Of a stretch of DNA of 38,998 bases, positions 1 to 7,404 are shown piece after piece. The notes beneath the pieces are model-generated. The model ran no database searches, had not been told where the DNA came from, and saw only the letters and a list, made by a program, of their open reading frames with translations. The stretch covers positions 1-38,998 of the forward strand of contig CACEWE010000016.1 in NCBI GenBank assembly GCA_902563055.1, read 5' to 3'. This DNA comes from an uncultured Gammaproteobacteria bacterium. Its GTDB lineage: Bacteria > Pseudomonadota > Gammaproteobacteria > Francisellales > CACEW01. Position 1 is the stretch's first letter. Every line of letters begins with the position of its first letter. Position numbers and translations under genes: made by a program.

Positions 1-609
1 AATAGGGGGCGTGCAACTCTTGAAAACAATTATCACCTCATTGTCGACGTTGCTGATGAGCAGTTAACATCTGGTGCTACAGAGCCAGGCGTTATTGGCT
101 CAGGTGGTGTAGTAGGAGAAAACAATAGATTTAAAATTTTTGCTCGTCTGGGAGCACTTCTGGGTGCACTTCTTACTGCTGGTGCATTTGGGGCGTATGC
201 TTACCCTGGGAAAATAGAAAATGCTTCAAGCCATAAAATTTCACATGAATTCCTGGCAGAACATAATATACATTTTTATGAGGGAATGATGGTAGGTGGT
301 TTTTTTACGCTTCAATGCTTATCTTTTCTATACAGTGCGAGCGTTAGAGAAATGGGAATGCTTAGAAATGGCCTTGCGCTCTTGAGTTGGGGGGCATTTA
401 TCTATCTAAATGAGTGGAGGGGCGAGAAACAAAAGGATGAGGAGAAAGAAGGGGTGTTAATACTCGAGGTTTTTTCTTTGATTCCGCTATTACTTATTTG
501 TGGTGCGACTTTGCTAGAGGCTTGTGATAGAGGATGCTGTGAATGCGCACGTGAATCTGCTTCTGATGAAGATGAAGAGCCTCAGTCTCATCGTAGAGGC
601 ATGAGATAA
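1..609 (+). CDS. 3' part of an unknown membrane protein
   Basis: The frame is open from the first base of the window to a TAA at 607-609, so the gene starts upstream and only its last 202 codons are seen. An inner ATG at 286 exists but the frame continues well above it. The visible part has a polar stretch, then about four hydrophobic segments (roughly codons 48-64, 95-115, 118-132 and 158-172). It ends in a short Cys-rich patch (CDRGCCEC) followed by an acidic then basic tail. I do not recognise a family. Its style resembles the other orphan membrane proteins in this window that I treat as possible secreted effectors, but this is inference from composition only. Confidence 0.7.
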   Translation, partial: NRGRATLENNYHLIVDVADEQLTSGATEPGVIGSGGVVGENNRFKIFARLGALLGALLTAGAFGAYAYPGKIENASSHKISHEFLAEHNIHFYEGMMVGGFFTLQCLSFLYSASVREMGMLRNGLALLSWGAFIYLNEWRGEKQKDEEKEGVLILEVFSLIPLLLICGATLLEACDRGCCECARESASDEDEEPQSHRRGMR

Positions 610-1006
610 TACAATACTTCTAATCCATGATAACAAACAATTTTCAAGTTGAAGATACTGTTTTGCTTAACGAGTTTGCGTGTTTGTAAGGATTCCTTTA
701 TCAGCTTTGGGTATGGGAATGAAAGAAACCCAAAGATACGGCCTATTGACGTGCTAAAATGATACTCAAAATAGGACATTTATAAGTTATAAACTGGGCT
801 TTTAAATTGCGTTTTAAGTTGTTATCGCTCTTGACATATATTTTTTTACTTGAAGGTTTTTTCAGTGTTCCTCAGGCTCGCTCAGCTCAGACTATGAAAG
901 TCAATAAATCTATTGCCGGGTTCTTTAGCAATGGCTGTGTTCGTAGTGGAAAATTTGTTTGATAGAGCATGTTTTGATTGTATATTTAATTTGGCATGAA
1001 TACTTT
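610..1006. other. Gene-free stretch with one inverted repeat
   Basis: No convincing gene is seen here. The one structure is a perfect 8-bp inverted repeat, CTTTGGGT at 705-712 and ACCCAAAG at 728-735, with a 15-base loop and no T run on either side, so it is not a classical terminator. A short minus-strand frame (588-779) and a 22-codon plus frame near 933 have no ribosome binding site or family signal. Confidence 0.5.
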
Positions 1007-1015
1007 TGCTATAAT
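1007..1015 (+). promoter_or_regulatory. Extended -10 promoter for the PQ-loop gene
   Basis: TGcTATAAT at 1007-1015 is a perfect extended -10 element, about 100 bases before the gene at 1115. The -35 region is poor, which is acceptable for extended -10 promoters. No experimental support. Confidence 0.5.
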
Positions 1016-1114
1016 TTAATAGAATTAAAAAATCTTCTTGAGAAAGGGCACTAATATCGATATGATAACTGGTCTACTTTATTTGACCTAAGTTGGGTCT
1101 AAAGGGAGAGTGCA

Positions 1115-1756
1115 GTGCTAGCGCCTTATGCCATTAATTTATCATTAATACTCTATTTAGTATTTTATGTGCCGCAGCTTTTTCACAATATCAAGCATAT
1201 GGCTAGTAATCCTCCTAGTTTTTTGTTTCATACTTTAATGGTAATGGGGGCCGGTTGTGACCTGTTTTATGCAGTGGGGCAAATTCACCAATGGCAATAC
1301 TTGGTAACATCCATTGTTATGCTCATATTTATGGCAGTTCAGCATCTTCAATTTGCGATATACCATCCAAAAATTAAAATGTCGCTTTCCTATAAACTAT
1401 TAAGCGTATTTATGATTTTAGTGGTCAGTTTTACCCTGTTGGCCAAATATATTGAGCCCTTTCCAGCAATATGGTACCTAGGTGCTGGCTGGATGATGCA
1501 TGTGGCTTATGGCTACCATTTAGTTCCACAAATCATACAGCATTACAATGTAAAAAGCACTCTGTCTTTGTCTATGGTATACATATTTCTGTCCTTGCTA
1601 AATAGCAGTTTAGACTGGATCAGCGCTATAGGTTTTGCTTGGCCAGAGCCTAGTCAAATGAGTATTCCTTTTATGATCGCGCTGCACTTTGTAATTGTCT
1701 GGCAGTGGTTTTTATATCACCAAAAAACTAAGCGATATCTTTCCATTTGCGGCTGA
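1115..1756 (+). CDS. PQ-loop repeat membrane protein
   Basis: A 213-residue integral membrane protein with about seven hydrophobic segments. Two PQ-loop signatures are visible, YVPQLFHN near residue 18 and LVPQIIQHYN near residue 136. These define the PQ-loop/SWEET-cystinosin fold of small transporters, and the length fits. The substrate cannot be told. The start is GTG at 1115, preceded by AGGGAG at 1103-1108 with good spacing, and an extended -10 lies about 100 bases upstream. Its last 29 bases overlap the end of the convergent helix-turn-helix gene. Family membership rests on the duplicated PQ motif and topology. Transport activity is inferred from the family. Confidence 0.75.
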   Translation: MLAPYAINLSLILYLVFYVPQLFHNIKHMASNPPSFLFHTLMVMGAGCDLFYAVGQIHQWQYLVTSIVMLIFMAVQHLQFAIYHPKIKMSLSYKLLSVFMILVVSFTLLAKYIEPFPAIWYLGAGWMMHVAYGYHLVPQIIQHYNVKSTLSLSMVYIFLSLLNSSLDWISAIGFAWPEPSQMSIPFMIALHFVIVWQWFLYHQKTKRYLSICG

Positions 1757-2024
1757 GTAAATTGTATTTGTTGATATGGCGCTCTTTGAATAAGTCAATT
1801 TTACGCTGCCATTCTAATTCCTCAGCTTCTTTTTGAGGAGTCTGTAAAACGATGCCAAAACGCTTCGTCCACTTGCGTATAGTACTGATTGTAACGCGGA
1901 GTTCATTTTTAACATCGCTGTAGCTTAAACCTTCTGCACAAAAGCGTCGCAATAATTCTTCAGCAGTGCAATCGTAACGGTCTTTGATTTTGTGTTCTAA
2001 GCTTCCTGAATATTGATTGGGCAT
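1728..2024 (-). CDS. Small helix-turn-helix DNA-binding protein
   Basis: A 98-residue soluble basic protein. Residues about 22-57 form a tri-helical helix-turn-helix unit like those of transposase/resolvase DNA-binding domains (LSYSDVKNEL followed by VTISTIRKWTKRFG). The C-terminal half is charged and probably helical. There is no catalytic domain, so it is best read as a small regulator, not a transposase. ATG at 2024 is preceded on the minus strand by AGGGG. A strong promoter lies about 80 bases upstream within an inverted repeat. It is divergent from the recombinase-fold gene at 2311. Its specific target is unknown; autoregulation is my inference. Confidence 0.7.
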   Translation of the reverse strand: MPNQYSGSLEHKIKDRYDCTAEELLRRFCAEGLSYSDVKNELRVTISTIRKWTKRFGIVLQTPQKEAEELEWQRKIDLFKERHINKYNLLSRKWKDIA

Positions 2025-2079
2025 ATATTGGTACCCCTTTTTTTACTTCTATTTAAATAGTTTATTTGTTGCTTCCCCT

Positions 2080-2132
2080 AACAAACCTGTTAAAGGAGCC
2101 CGGATTATACACTAGTTCTTGGTTTGTTGCAA
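2080..2132 (-). promoter_or_regulatory. Promoter and candidate operator of the HTH gene
   Basis: On the minus strand, TTGCAA (2127-2132) and TATAAT (2104-2109) are 17 bp apart, a near-consensus sigma-70 promoter. A perfect 8-bp inverted repeat, AACAAACC at 2080-2087 and GGTTTGTT at 2121-2128, flanks the -10 and runs into the -35. Half-site centres are 41 bp apart, about four helical turns, which would suit a dimeric repressor. The promoter is clear; the operator is inference. Confidence 0.6.
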
Positions 2133-2250
2133 GAAGTATTATTTGAGCCTATAAATGCCTGTTAATAAATAAAAAAACTACAAAAATCATTTAATAAGAT
2201 TAATGGAATATAGTGTTATATTTTGATTTAAATAAAGTATAAAAAAAAGA

Positions 2251-2279
2251 TTGATTTATTGTATGTGTTTTGTTATAAT
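2251..2279 (+). promoter_or_regulatory. Sigma-70 promoter of the recombinase-fold gene
   Basis: TTGATT (2251-2256) and TATAAT (2274-2279) are 17 bp apart, with an extended -10 TG at 2271-2272. The expected transcript start is near 2286, which rules out the more upstream start codon at 2251 for the gene below. Confidence 0.75.
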
Positions 2280-2310
2280 GATTTTGTCGTTAAAATATAA
2301 GGATATAATT

Positions 2311-2922
2311 ATGATGAATATTATTTATATAAAAGATGTTCATAAAGACCCAGCGGTAAAGTCTCAACTTATAGACTATGCTAAGGCTAAGGGTTTAGTC
2401 GTTGATGAATGTATTACTACTCAGTCTGAAGATGTGAAGTCCTGGGATCGTTCGCCATTGTTTGTAGCATTAAATGCGGCAGAGCCTGGTTCAAATATTA
2501 TTATTTATGATGCTGCACAACTAGGTACATCTACTTTTCAAATTTTAAATTTATTTGAAATTGCACTTGCACGTAAAGTTAATATGCATTTTGTAAAGTA
2601 TGATCAAGTTTTAGATGTTCAAAACAACGATTTTGATGCATTGGCTCTTTTAAAGATTGTCTATCAAGTCGAGAGCGATTTTATCAATCGTCGTACTTCT
2701 AATGCGCTTAAGCGTCGTTTAGAGTCTGGTCGTCCACTTGGGCGTCCTAAGGGTCGTAAAAACAAACAGTTAAAATTAGACCGTTACGAAGAAGATATTA
2801 TGCGTTACTTAGCGCTTGGTGTATCAAAAGCATCGGTTGCGCGTTTGGTTTCTTGTCATCCACAAACCTTGTATGGTTGGTTAGAGCGTAAAAAACGCAT
2901 GAGCGAAGAGGGCGTTGCCTAA
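2311..2922 (+). CDS. Serine-recombinase-fold protein lacking catalytic residues
   Basis: A 203-residue protein that aligns along its whole length with Mpi/Hin/resolvase-type serine recombinases: an N-terminal resolvase fold, then an E-helix-like segment (DFINRRTSNALKRRLESG), the linker GRPLGRPKGRKN, and a C-terminal helix-turn-helix (VSKASVARLVSCHPQTLYGW). The family's catalytic Ser and the Arg before it (Y-x-R-V-S) are replaced by YIKDVH, and the S/D-R-L-G-R motif reads AQLGT. Strand exchange is therefore unlikely, while DNA binding looks intact. The start at 2311 is chosen because TAAGGAT lies 8 bases upstream and the promoter covers 2251-2279. A second ATG at 2314 is equally possible. It probably acts as a DNA-binding regulator or chromosome-structure protein. 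Confidence 0.8.
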   Translation: MMNIIYIKDVHKDPAVKSQLIDYAKAKGLVVDECITTQSEDVKSWDRSPLFVALNAAEPGSNIIIYDAAQLGTSTFQILNLFEIALARKVNMHFVKYDQVLDVQNNDFDALALLKIVYQVESDFINRRTSNALKRRLESGRPLGRPKGRKNKQLKLDRYEEDIMRYLALGVSKASVARLVSCHPQTLYGWLERKKRMSEEGVA

Positions 2923-2952
2923 GCTTTGAAATCGATTAGCGATTTTTATATT

Positions 2953-2988
2953 ACCCAGTATTGCAAAGGCAGTGCTGGGTTTTTTTTT
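2953..2988 (+). terminator. Rho-independent terminator
   Basis: A 12-bp stem (2953-2964 with 2969-2980, including two G-T pairs) and a 4-base loop are followed directly by eight T residues. It lies 30 bases after the recombinase-fold gene. Confidence 0.9.
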
Positions 2989-3057
2989 GTTTTTTTAAGT
3001 TTTGCCTATAGCCAAGGGTCGCTTTTGTACGGTACTTGACTGGAGTGTGCTTGTTGT

Positions 3058-3086
3058 TTGTGCTTTAGAATGATTTGCGATACAAT
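3058..3086 (+). promoter_or_regulatory. Probable promoter of the RND efflux operon
   Basis: TTGTGC (3058-3063) and TACAAT (3081-3086) have 17-bp spacing, about 30 bases before the adaptor start. The -35 is weak. No clear operator is seen, and there is no adjacent TetR-type regulator. Confidence 0.45.
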
Positions 3087-3115
3087 GGCCAAATACTTAA
3101 ATTACACAGACAAGA

Positions 3116-4150
3116 ATGAAATCTTTTTTTGCACTACTTTTAAGTTTCTTTTTGCTTAATTTTGGCCTTATATTTGCTAAAGAATCAGCCAAAGTCAAAC
3201 CGCCTCAGGATGTGATTTTAGCGACAGCGAGCATGCAAACGGTACCTATTACCATTTCATCAGTGGGCAAGGTGGTAGCGCAAAAGCAAGTGCCATTAAG
3301 CTTTGATGTGGATGGTCGATTGGGTTCGGTTCTTGTTAACAATGGTCAGGTGGTGAAAAAGCAGCAACTTATTGCCACTTTGGATGATAAATCTGATCAA
3401 GCACAACTTGCTTCCTTACAGGCAAACTATCAGTTACAAAACGATACCTACCAGCGCCAACTTCAGCTAAGTAAGGTAGGCGGTGTTTCTGCTCAGGCTT
3501 TGCAACAGGCGCATTACAACGTGGTAGATGCTAAAGCTCAGGTTGATCAGCAGCAGCAAGTCATCAAACAAAAGAAATTATATGCACCCTTTGCAGGGGT
3601 AGTTACCTTAATTAGTACTCAGGTAGGGGCCTATTTTCCTAAAGGTACTGCATTGACGGATCTGGTGCAACAGTCACCTTTGGCTATTGAATATAACTTG
3701 CCAGCACAAAAAAAAGATCAGGTTGAAATTGGCCAGGAAGTCAAAGTTCAAAGTCCTTATATTTCAAATCAAACCTTTACGGGAACCGTCAATTATGTTG
3801 CGCCCAAAATTGAATCTAATAATGGTACATTTACCTTGCAGGCCAGTGTCAAAAATAAAGACTTTATTTTATTGCCCGGGATGTTTGTTTCTGTAAAGCA
3901 AGTCATTGATCCAAACAATAAGGCTTTACTGATTCCTGAAATTGCAGTGATGACCGATATCGACGGTCAATACGTATTTATGTATCAGGCTAAAAATAAA
4001 ACAGTGCAAAAGCAATATATTGAGCAAGGTGACATCATTAAAGATCAGGCTGAAGTCAATAGTGGCTTGCAAAAGGGCGATCAGGTTGTGGTGGCGGGTA
4101 ATCAGCAGCTTGAGGATGGTCAAAGCGTGCACGTGATTACCGGGAAGTAA
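3116..4150 (+). CDS. RND efflux periplasmic adaptor (membrane fusion protein)
   Basis: A 344-residue HlyD/AcrA-family adaptor linking an inner-membrane RND pump to an outer-membrane channel. Residues 1-21 form a signal peptide without a lipobox Cys, so it is probably anchored or free in the periplasm, not a lipoprotein. Domain order fits: biotinyl-lipoyl half (VGKVVAQKQVPLSFDVDGRL), a short coiled-coil hairpin rich in Gln (about residues 98-150), the second lipoyl half (LYAPFAGVV), then the beta-barrel and membrane-proximal domains. ATG at 3116 has only a weak Shine-Dalgarno site. The stop is 16 bases before the pump gene, so the two form an operon. No TolC-type gene is nearby, so the outer-membrane partner must be encoded elsewhere. 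Confidence 0.9.
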   Translation: MKSFFALLLSFFLLNFGLIFAKESAKVKPPQDVILATASMQTVPITISSVGKVVAQKQVPLSFDVDGRLGSVLVNNGQVVKKQQLIATLDDKSDQAQLASLQANYQLQNDTYQRQLQLSKVGGVSAQALQQAHYNVVDAKAQVDQQQQVIKQKKLYAPFAGVVTLISTQVGAYFPKGTALTDLVQQSPLAIEYNLPAQKKDQVEIGQEVKVQSPYISNQTFTGTVNYVAPKIESNNGTFTLQASVKNKDFILLPGMFVSVKQVIDPNNKALLIPEIAVMTDIDGQYVFMYQAKNKTVQKQYIEQGDIIKDQAEVNSGLQKGDQVVVAGNQQLEDGQSVHVITGK

Positions 4151-4166
4151 AGCAAAAGGTTGGAGT

Positions 4167-7100
4167 ATGCAGTTATCTAAAGTTTGTATTGAGCGGCCCG
4201 TTTTTGCTACCGTATTAAGCTTATTGCTTATCGTCTTGGGTATCATCGCCTATCTTAATTTATCAATGCGTTATTTCCCCGAAGTGCAAGAACCATTTGC
4301 TACGGTTTCTGTGAGTTATTCTGGTGCCAGTGCGAGCTTAATGCGCGAGCAAGTAACCAAAATACTAGAAAACTCTCTTGTGAACATTAAAGGCGTGGCT
4401 AACATGCAATCAACCAGCCGTTATAATAGCGCCTCTGTAACTTTATTCTTTAATCCTAAAACCGATATGGTTCAAGCTATGGGCGATGTGCGGGATCAAG
4501 TATCATCAGTGCGTGACCAGCTTCCGCCAGATGCTAATCCGCCAAGTATTTCCTCAGGAGGGGTGGCGCGTCCAGCTTTAAGTATTGGTTTTATGGATAA
4601 AGACTTATCGGCAACAAAAATTCGTGATTACGTTGAGCAAAGTATTGTGCCAGAGTTTTCTAACTTGCCAGGAATGGGGGCGGTGCAGGTTTTGGGTGCT
4701 AGTAGTTATGCGATGCGGATTTGGTTAGATTCTCAAAAAATGGCAGCGCTTGGTATTACCGTTGCTGATGTGAAGTCTGCGCTTTTGAGCAATAATTTAT
4801 TTTTTTCTGGAGGTTCTATCCGAGGTGTTAGTCGTAATTATACCATCGTTTCAGATACTAAGCTTCACACGGTCAATGATTTTAAAGGCATTATTATTCG
4901 CGATGTGGGTGGGCACATAGTCTATTTGCGTGATGTGGCAAATGTGGTTTTAGGTAGTAAATCTTTACAAGATGCACCAATGCGACTCAACGGTCAAAGT
5001 GCCATTAGTATGGAGCTTAGGCCATTGGACTCTGCAAACCCTATAGAAGTAGCCAAACAAGCTAAAGCGGTATTGGCCCAGCTACAAGGCTCTATGCCAA
5101 AGGGTATGACTGTAAAAGTAACCTATGATCAATCACAATTTCTTCAGTTGGCATTAGATCAGAGCTTTGAGACGCTTTTTGAAGCTATTGCCTTGGTGGT
5201 TTTGGTGGTGTTTTTATTTTTAGGATCGTTTAGGGCCTCTATGGTGCCCATTGCAACCATCCCGGTATGTGTAATTAGTATTTTTACCATTATGCTAGCG
5301 CTAGGTTATTCTATTAATGTCATGACGCTCCTTGCAAGTATTTTAGCCATTGGTCTGGTGGTGGATGATGCGATTGTTATGTTGGAAAATGTTCATGCCT
5401 ATATCGAAAAAGGCATGAATCCCAAGCAAGCCGCTTTTAAGGGATCGGCAGAAATAGGCTTTTCTATTATTGCCATGACCTTAACGCTTGCTGCGGTATA
5501 CGCACCGATCGGGTTTTTATCAGGCTTTAGTGCCTCGGTATTTCGTGAGTTTGCCTTTACCCTTGCTGGTGCAGTGCTTATTTCAGGTTTTGTAGCCTTA
5601 ACGCTCTCGCCCATGATGTGCTCTTTGGTATTAAAGTCGCATGAAAAGCAATCCTCTTTTGAGCAGTATATTCATCGTGTTTTTTCTGCTATTGCCAAGC
5701 GTTACCAAGGTTTATTGCAGGCGGTATTAAAAAATCGCCTTAAGGTGGTTTTGGTGCTTGTGGTGATTGCTTTGCTAGGCTATTTACTAAGCTTAGTTGT
5801 GCCGCAGTCATTTATTCCCAAAGAAGATATCGGTTATTTTCAGGCAGGCATTACATCTCCTGGTGGTGCAACGGTTGATTATACCAATAACTACATGCAG
5901 CGCCTGGAAAAAGTGTACCATACCCAAAAAGATCTTCTTAGTTATGCCTCACTGATTAACTCAGGAAGTGCAACAAATTTTATTACCTTAAAACCTTGGG
6001 GTGAGCGCAAAGAAACGGCAGAAAAAATTATTCAAAATCTACAAAATAAGTTTAACGCAATTCCAGGAGCTATTGTTACCTTGGATATGCCAGATCCGGT
6101 AAGCTATGGTCCAACGATGGGTGGATCAGAAGTGGGTATCAATGTGATGACGCAGGGTGATTACCAGTCTTTACAGCAAACTTTAAACAAAGTGCTCGCT
6201 AAGTTAAAACAATATCCAGGGATTGTGAATCCCAGAAGCAATTTGAAGTTTGATTCGCGGGTGTATAATATTCAGTTTAATCGTTCAGCTGCGGCGAGTT
6301 ATAACGTTAGTCTTAATGATATTGCAGATAGTGTTTCAACCTTACTCGCCGGTAGTCATATTACGGATATTGAATCAGATGGTCAGAGTTTTCAGGTGCG
6401 GGTTCAAATGGATTTGAAAGATTTAGGCAGTTTTGATGCCTTGAATAATATCTATGTGCGTTCTGCTACGGTTAATGCCGATGGCAGTGCGGTTATGGTG
6501 CCTTTAAGCAACTTGGTAACTTTAAAGCCCGCTATTCGTCAGACCAAGCAGTTCCGCTATAATCGGATGAATGCTGCCACCATTAGCGCAGATTTGGCTC
6601 CAGGTTATGATCTTGGCAGGGTAGTGGCTTTCTTGAAGAAAAATCTACCAAGCTATCTTGGTCATAAAGATAGTTATGCCTTTGGAGGCAGGATTGAAGC
6701 GTACTTGGCCTCTAATGGAACGATGCTTGGTCTGTTTTTGCTTTCTATTGCGTTTATTTATCTGGTACTTGCTGCGCAGTTTGAGAGTTTTATTGATCCA
6801 TGGATTATTCTTTTAACGGTACCTTTGTGTATTGTTGGAGCACTTTTTACTTTGTATTTATTAGGCGGTTCTTTAAACCTTTATACTAATATTGGTATGA
6901 TTACCCTCGTGGGGCTTATCACCAAGCATGGTATTTTAATTACTAAATTTGCCAATGATCGACTGCAAGAAGGCAAAGATCTTTTAAGTGCAATATCTGA
7001 TGCAGCAGTATCGCGCCTAAGACCTATTTTAATGACTACTTTTGCAATGGTGCTTGGTGCGCTGCCTTTGGCACTTACTACCGGGCCCGGATCTAACAGC

Positions 7101-7259
7101 GCCTCGCAAATTGGCTATGTAATTGTGGGTGGTATGCTCTTTGGAACAATATTCTCTCTCTTGGTTGTGCCTGTGGCTTATTACTTCCTTGCTCCACTTG
7201 ACCAAGATAAACGAATATTGATTCAAAAGTCCAGCAAGCAAGTAACATTTAAAATATGA
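4167..7259 (+). CDS. RND-family efflux pump, inner-membrane subunit
   Basis: A 1030-residue pump of the AcrB/MexF (HAE1) type, the usual length for the family. It has the N-terminal membrane segment after QLSKVCIERPVFA, two large periplasmic loops, and two blocks of membrane helices. The proton-relay Asp pair is visible in helix 4 (GLVVDDAIVMLENV) and the matching Lys in helix 10 (GLITKHGILI). The hallmark GSNSASQIGYVIVGGM lies near the C-terminus. It uses the proton gradient to expel substrates through the adaptor upstream; the substrate is unknown. AGG at 4157-4159 lies 7 bases before ATG. It is co-transcribed with the adaptor and nothing in the gene looks damaged. Confidence 0.95.
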   Translation: MQLSKVCIERPVFATVLSLLLIVLGIIAYLNLSMRYFPEVQEPFATVSVSYSGASASLMREQVTKILENSLVNIKGVANMQSTSRYNSASVTLFFNPKTDMVQAMGDVRDQVSSVRDQLPPDANPPSISSGGVARPALSIGFMDKDLSATKIRDYVEQSIVPEFSNLPGMGAVQVLGASSYAMRIWLDSQKMAALGITVADVKSALLSNNLFFSGGSIRGVSRNYTIVSDTKLHTVNDFKGIIIRDVGGHIVYLRDVANVVLGSKSLQDAPMRLNGQSAISMELRPLDSANPIEVAKQAKAVLAQLQGSMPKGMTVKVTYDQSQFLQLALDQSFETLFEAIALVVLVVFLFLGSFRASMVPIATIPVCVISIFTIMLALGYSINVMTLLASILAIGLVVDDAIVMLENVHAYIEKGMNPKQAAFKGSAEIGFSIIAMTLTLAAVYAPIGFLSGFSASVFREFAFTLAGAVLISGFVALTLSPMMCSLVLKSHEKQSSFEQYIHRVFSAIAKRYQGLLQAVLKNRLKVVLVLVVIALLGYLLSLVVPQSFIPKEDIGYFQAGITSPGGATVDYTNNYMQRLEKVYHTQKDLLSYASLINSGSATNFITLKPWGERKETAEKIIQNLQNKFNAIPGAIVTLDMPDPVSYGPTMGGSEVGINVMTQGDYQSLQQTLNKVLAKLKQYPGIVNPRSNLKFDSRVYNIQFNRSAAASYNVSLNDIADSVSTLLAGSHITDIESDGQSFQVRVQMDLKDLGSFDALNNIYVRSATVNADGSAVMVPLSNLVTLKPAIRQTKQFRYNRMNAATISADLAPGYDLGRVVAFLKKNLPSYLGHKDSYAFGGRIEAYLASNGTMLGLFLLSIAFIYLVLAAQFESFIDPWIILLTVPLCIVGALFTLYLLGGSLNLYTNIGMITLVGLITKHGILITKFANDRLQEGKDLLSAISDAAVSRLRPILMTTFAMVLGALPLALTTGPGSNSASQIGYVIVGGMLFGTIFSLLVVPVAYYFLAPLDQDKRILIQKSSKQVTFKI

Positions 7260-7310
7260 TGAAAATAATATTTTTTGGTCTAGTTGTTGTTTTTTAGCTT
7301 ATGTTATCCT

Positions 7311-7333
7311 AAGGTTGGGTTATAACCTTTTTT
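7311..7333 (+). terminator. Weak terminator after the RND operon
   Basis: AAGGTT (7311-7316) pairs with AACCTT (7324-7329) across a 7-base loop, and the T run reaches 7333. The stem is only 6 bp, so strength is uncertain. Confidence 0.4.
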
Positions 7334-7364
7334 ACACAAAAAGCTATACATTAAAAAACAAATA

Positions 7365-7373
7365 TGTTATTGT
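7365..7373 (+). promoter_or_regulatory. Possible extended -10 promoter of the SAHH-like gene
   Basis: TGtTATTGT at 7365-7373 lies 32 bases before the GTG start. TATACA at 7345-7350, 17 bp upstream, could serve as a weak -35. Both boxes depart from consensus. Confidence 0.3.
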
Positions 7374-7404
7374 ACCCACCAAGATTAGAATCTAGGGATA
7401 AGTT

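Noticed and set aside
705..735. Rho-independent terminator after the first gene
   Set aside because: The 8-bp stem is good, but the loop is long and no T run follows on either strand.
588..779. 63-residue minus-strand protein
   Set aside because: No ribosome site or family resemblance, and it overlaps the end of the first gene.
2251..2310. Longer N-terminus for the recombinase-fold protein
   Set aside because: The 20 extra codons overlay the -35 and -10 boxes, and the ribosome site fits ATG 2311.
2251..2922. Active phage or transposon invertase
   Set aside because: Catalytic residues are missing, and no inverted crossover sites or element ends were found around the gene.
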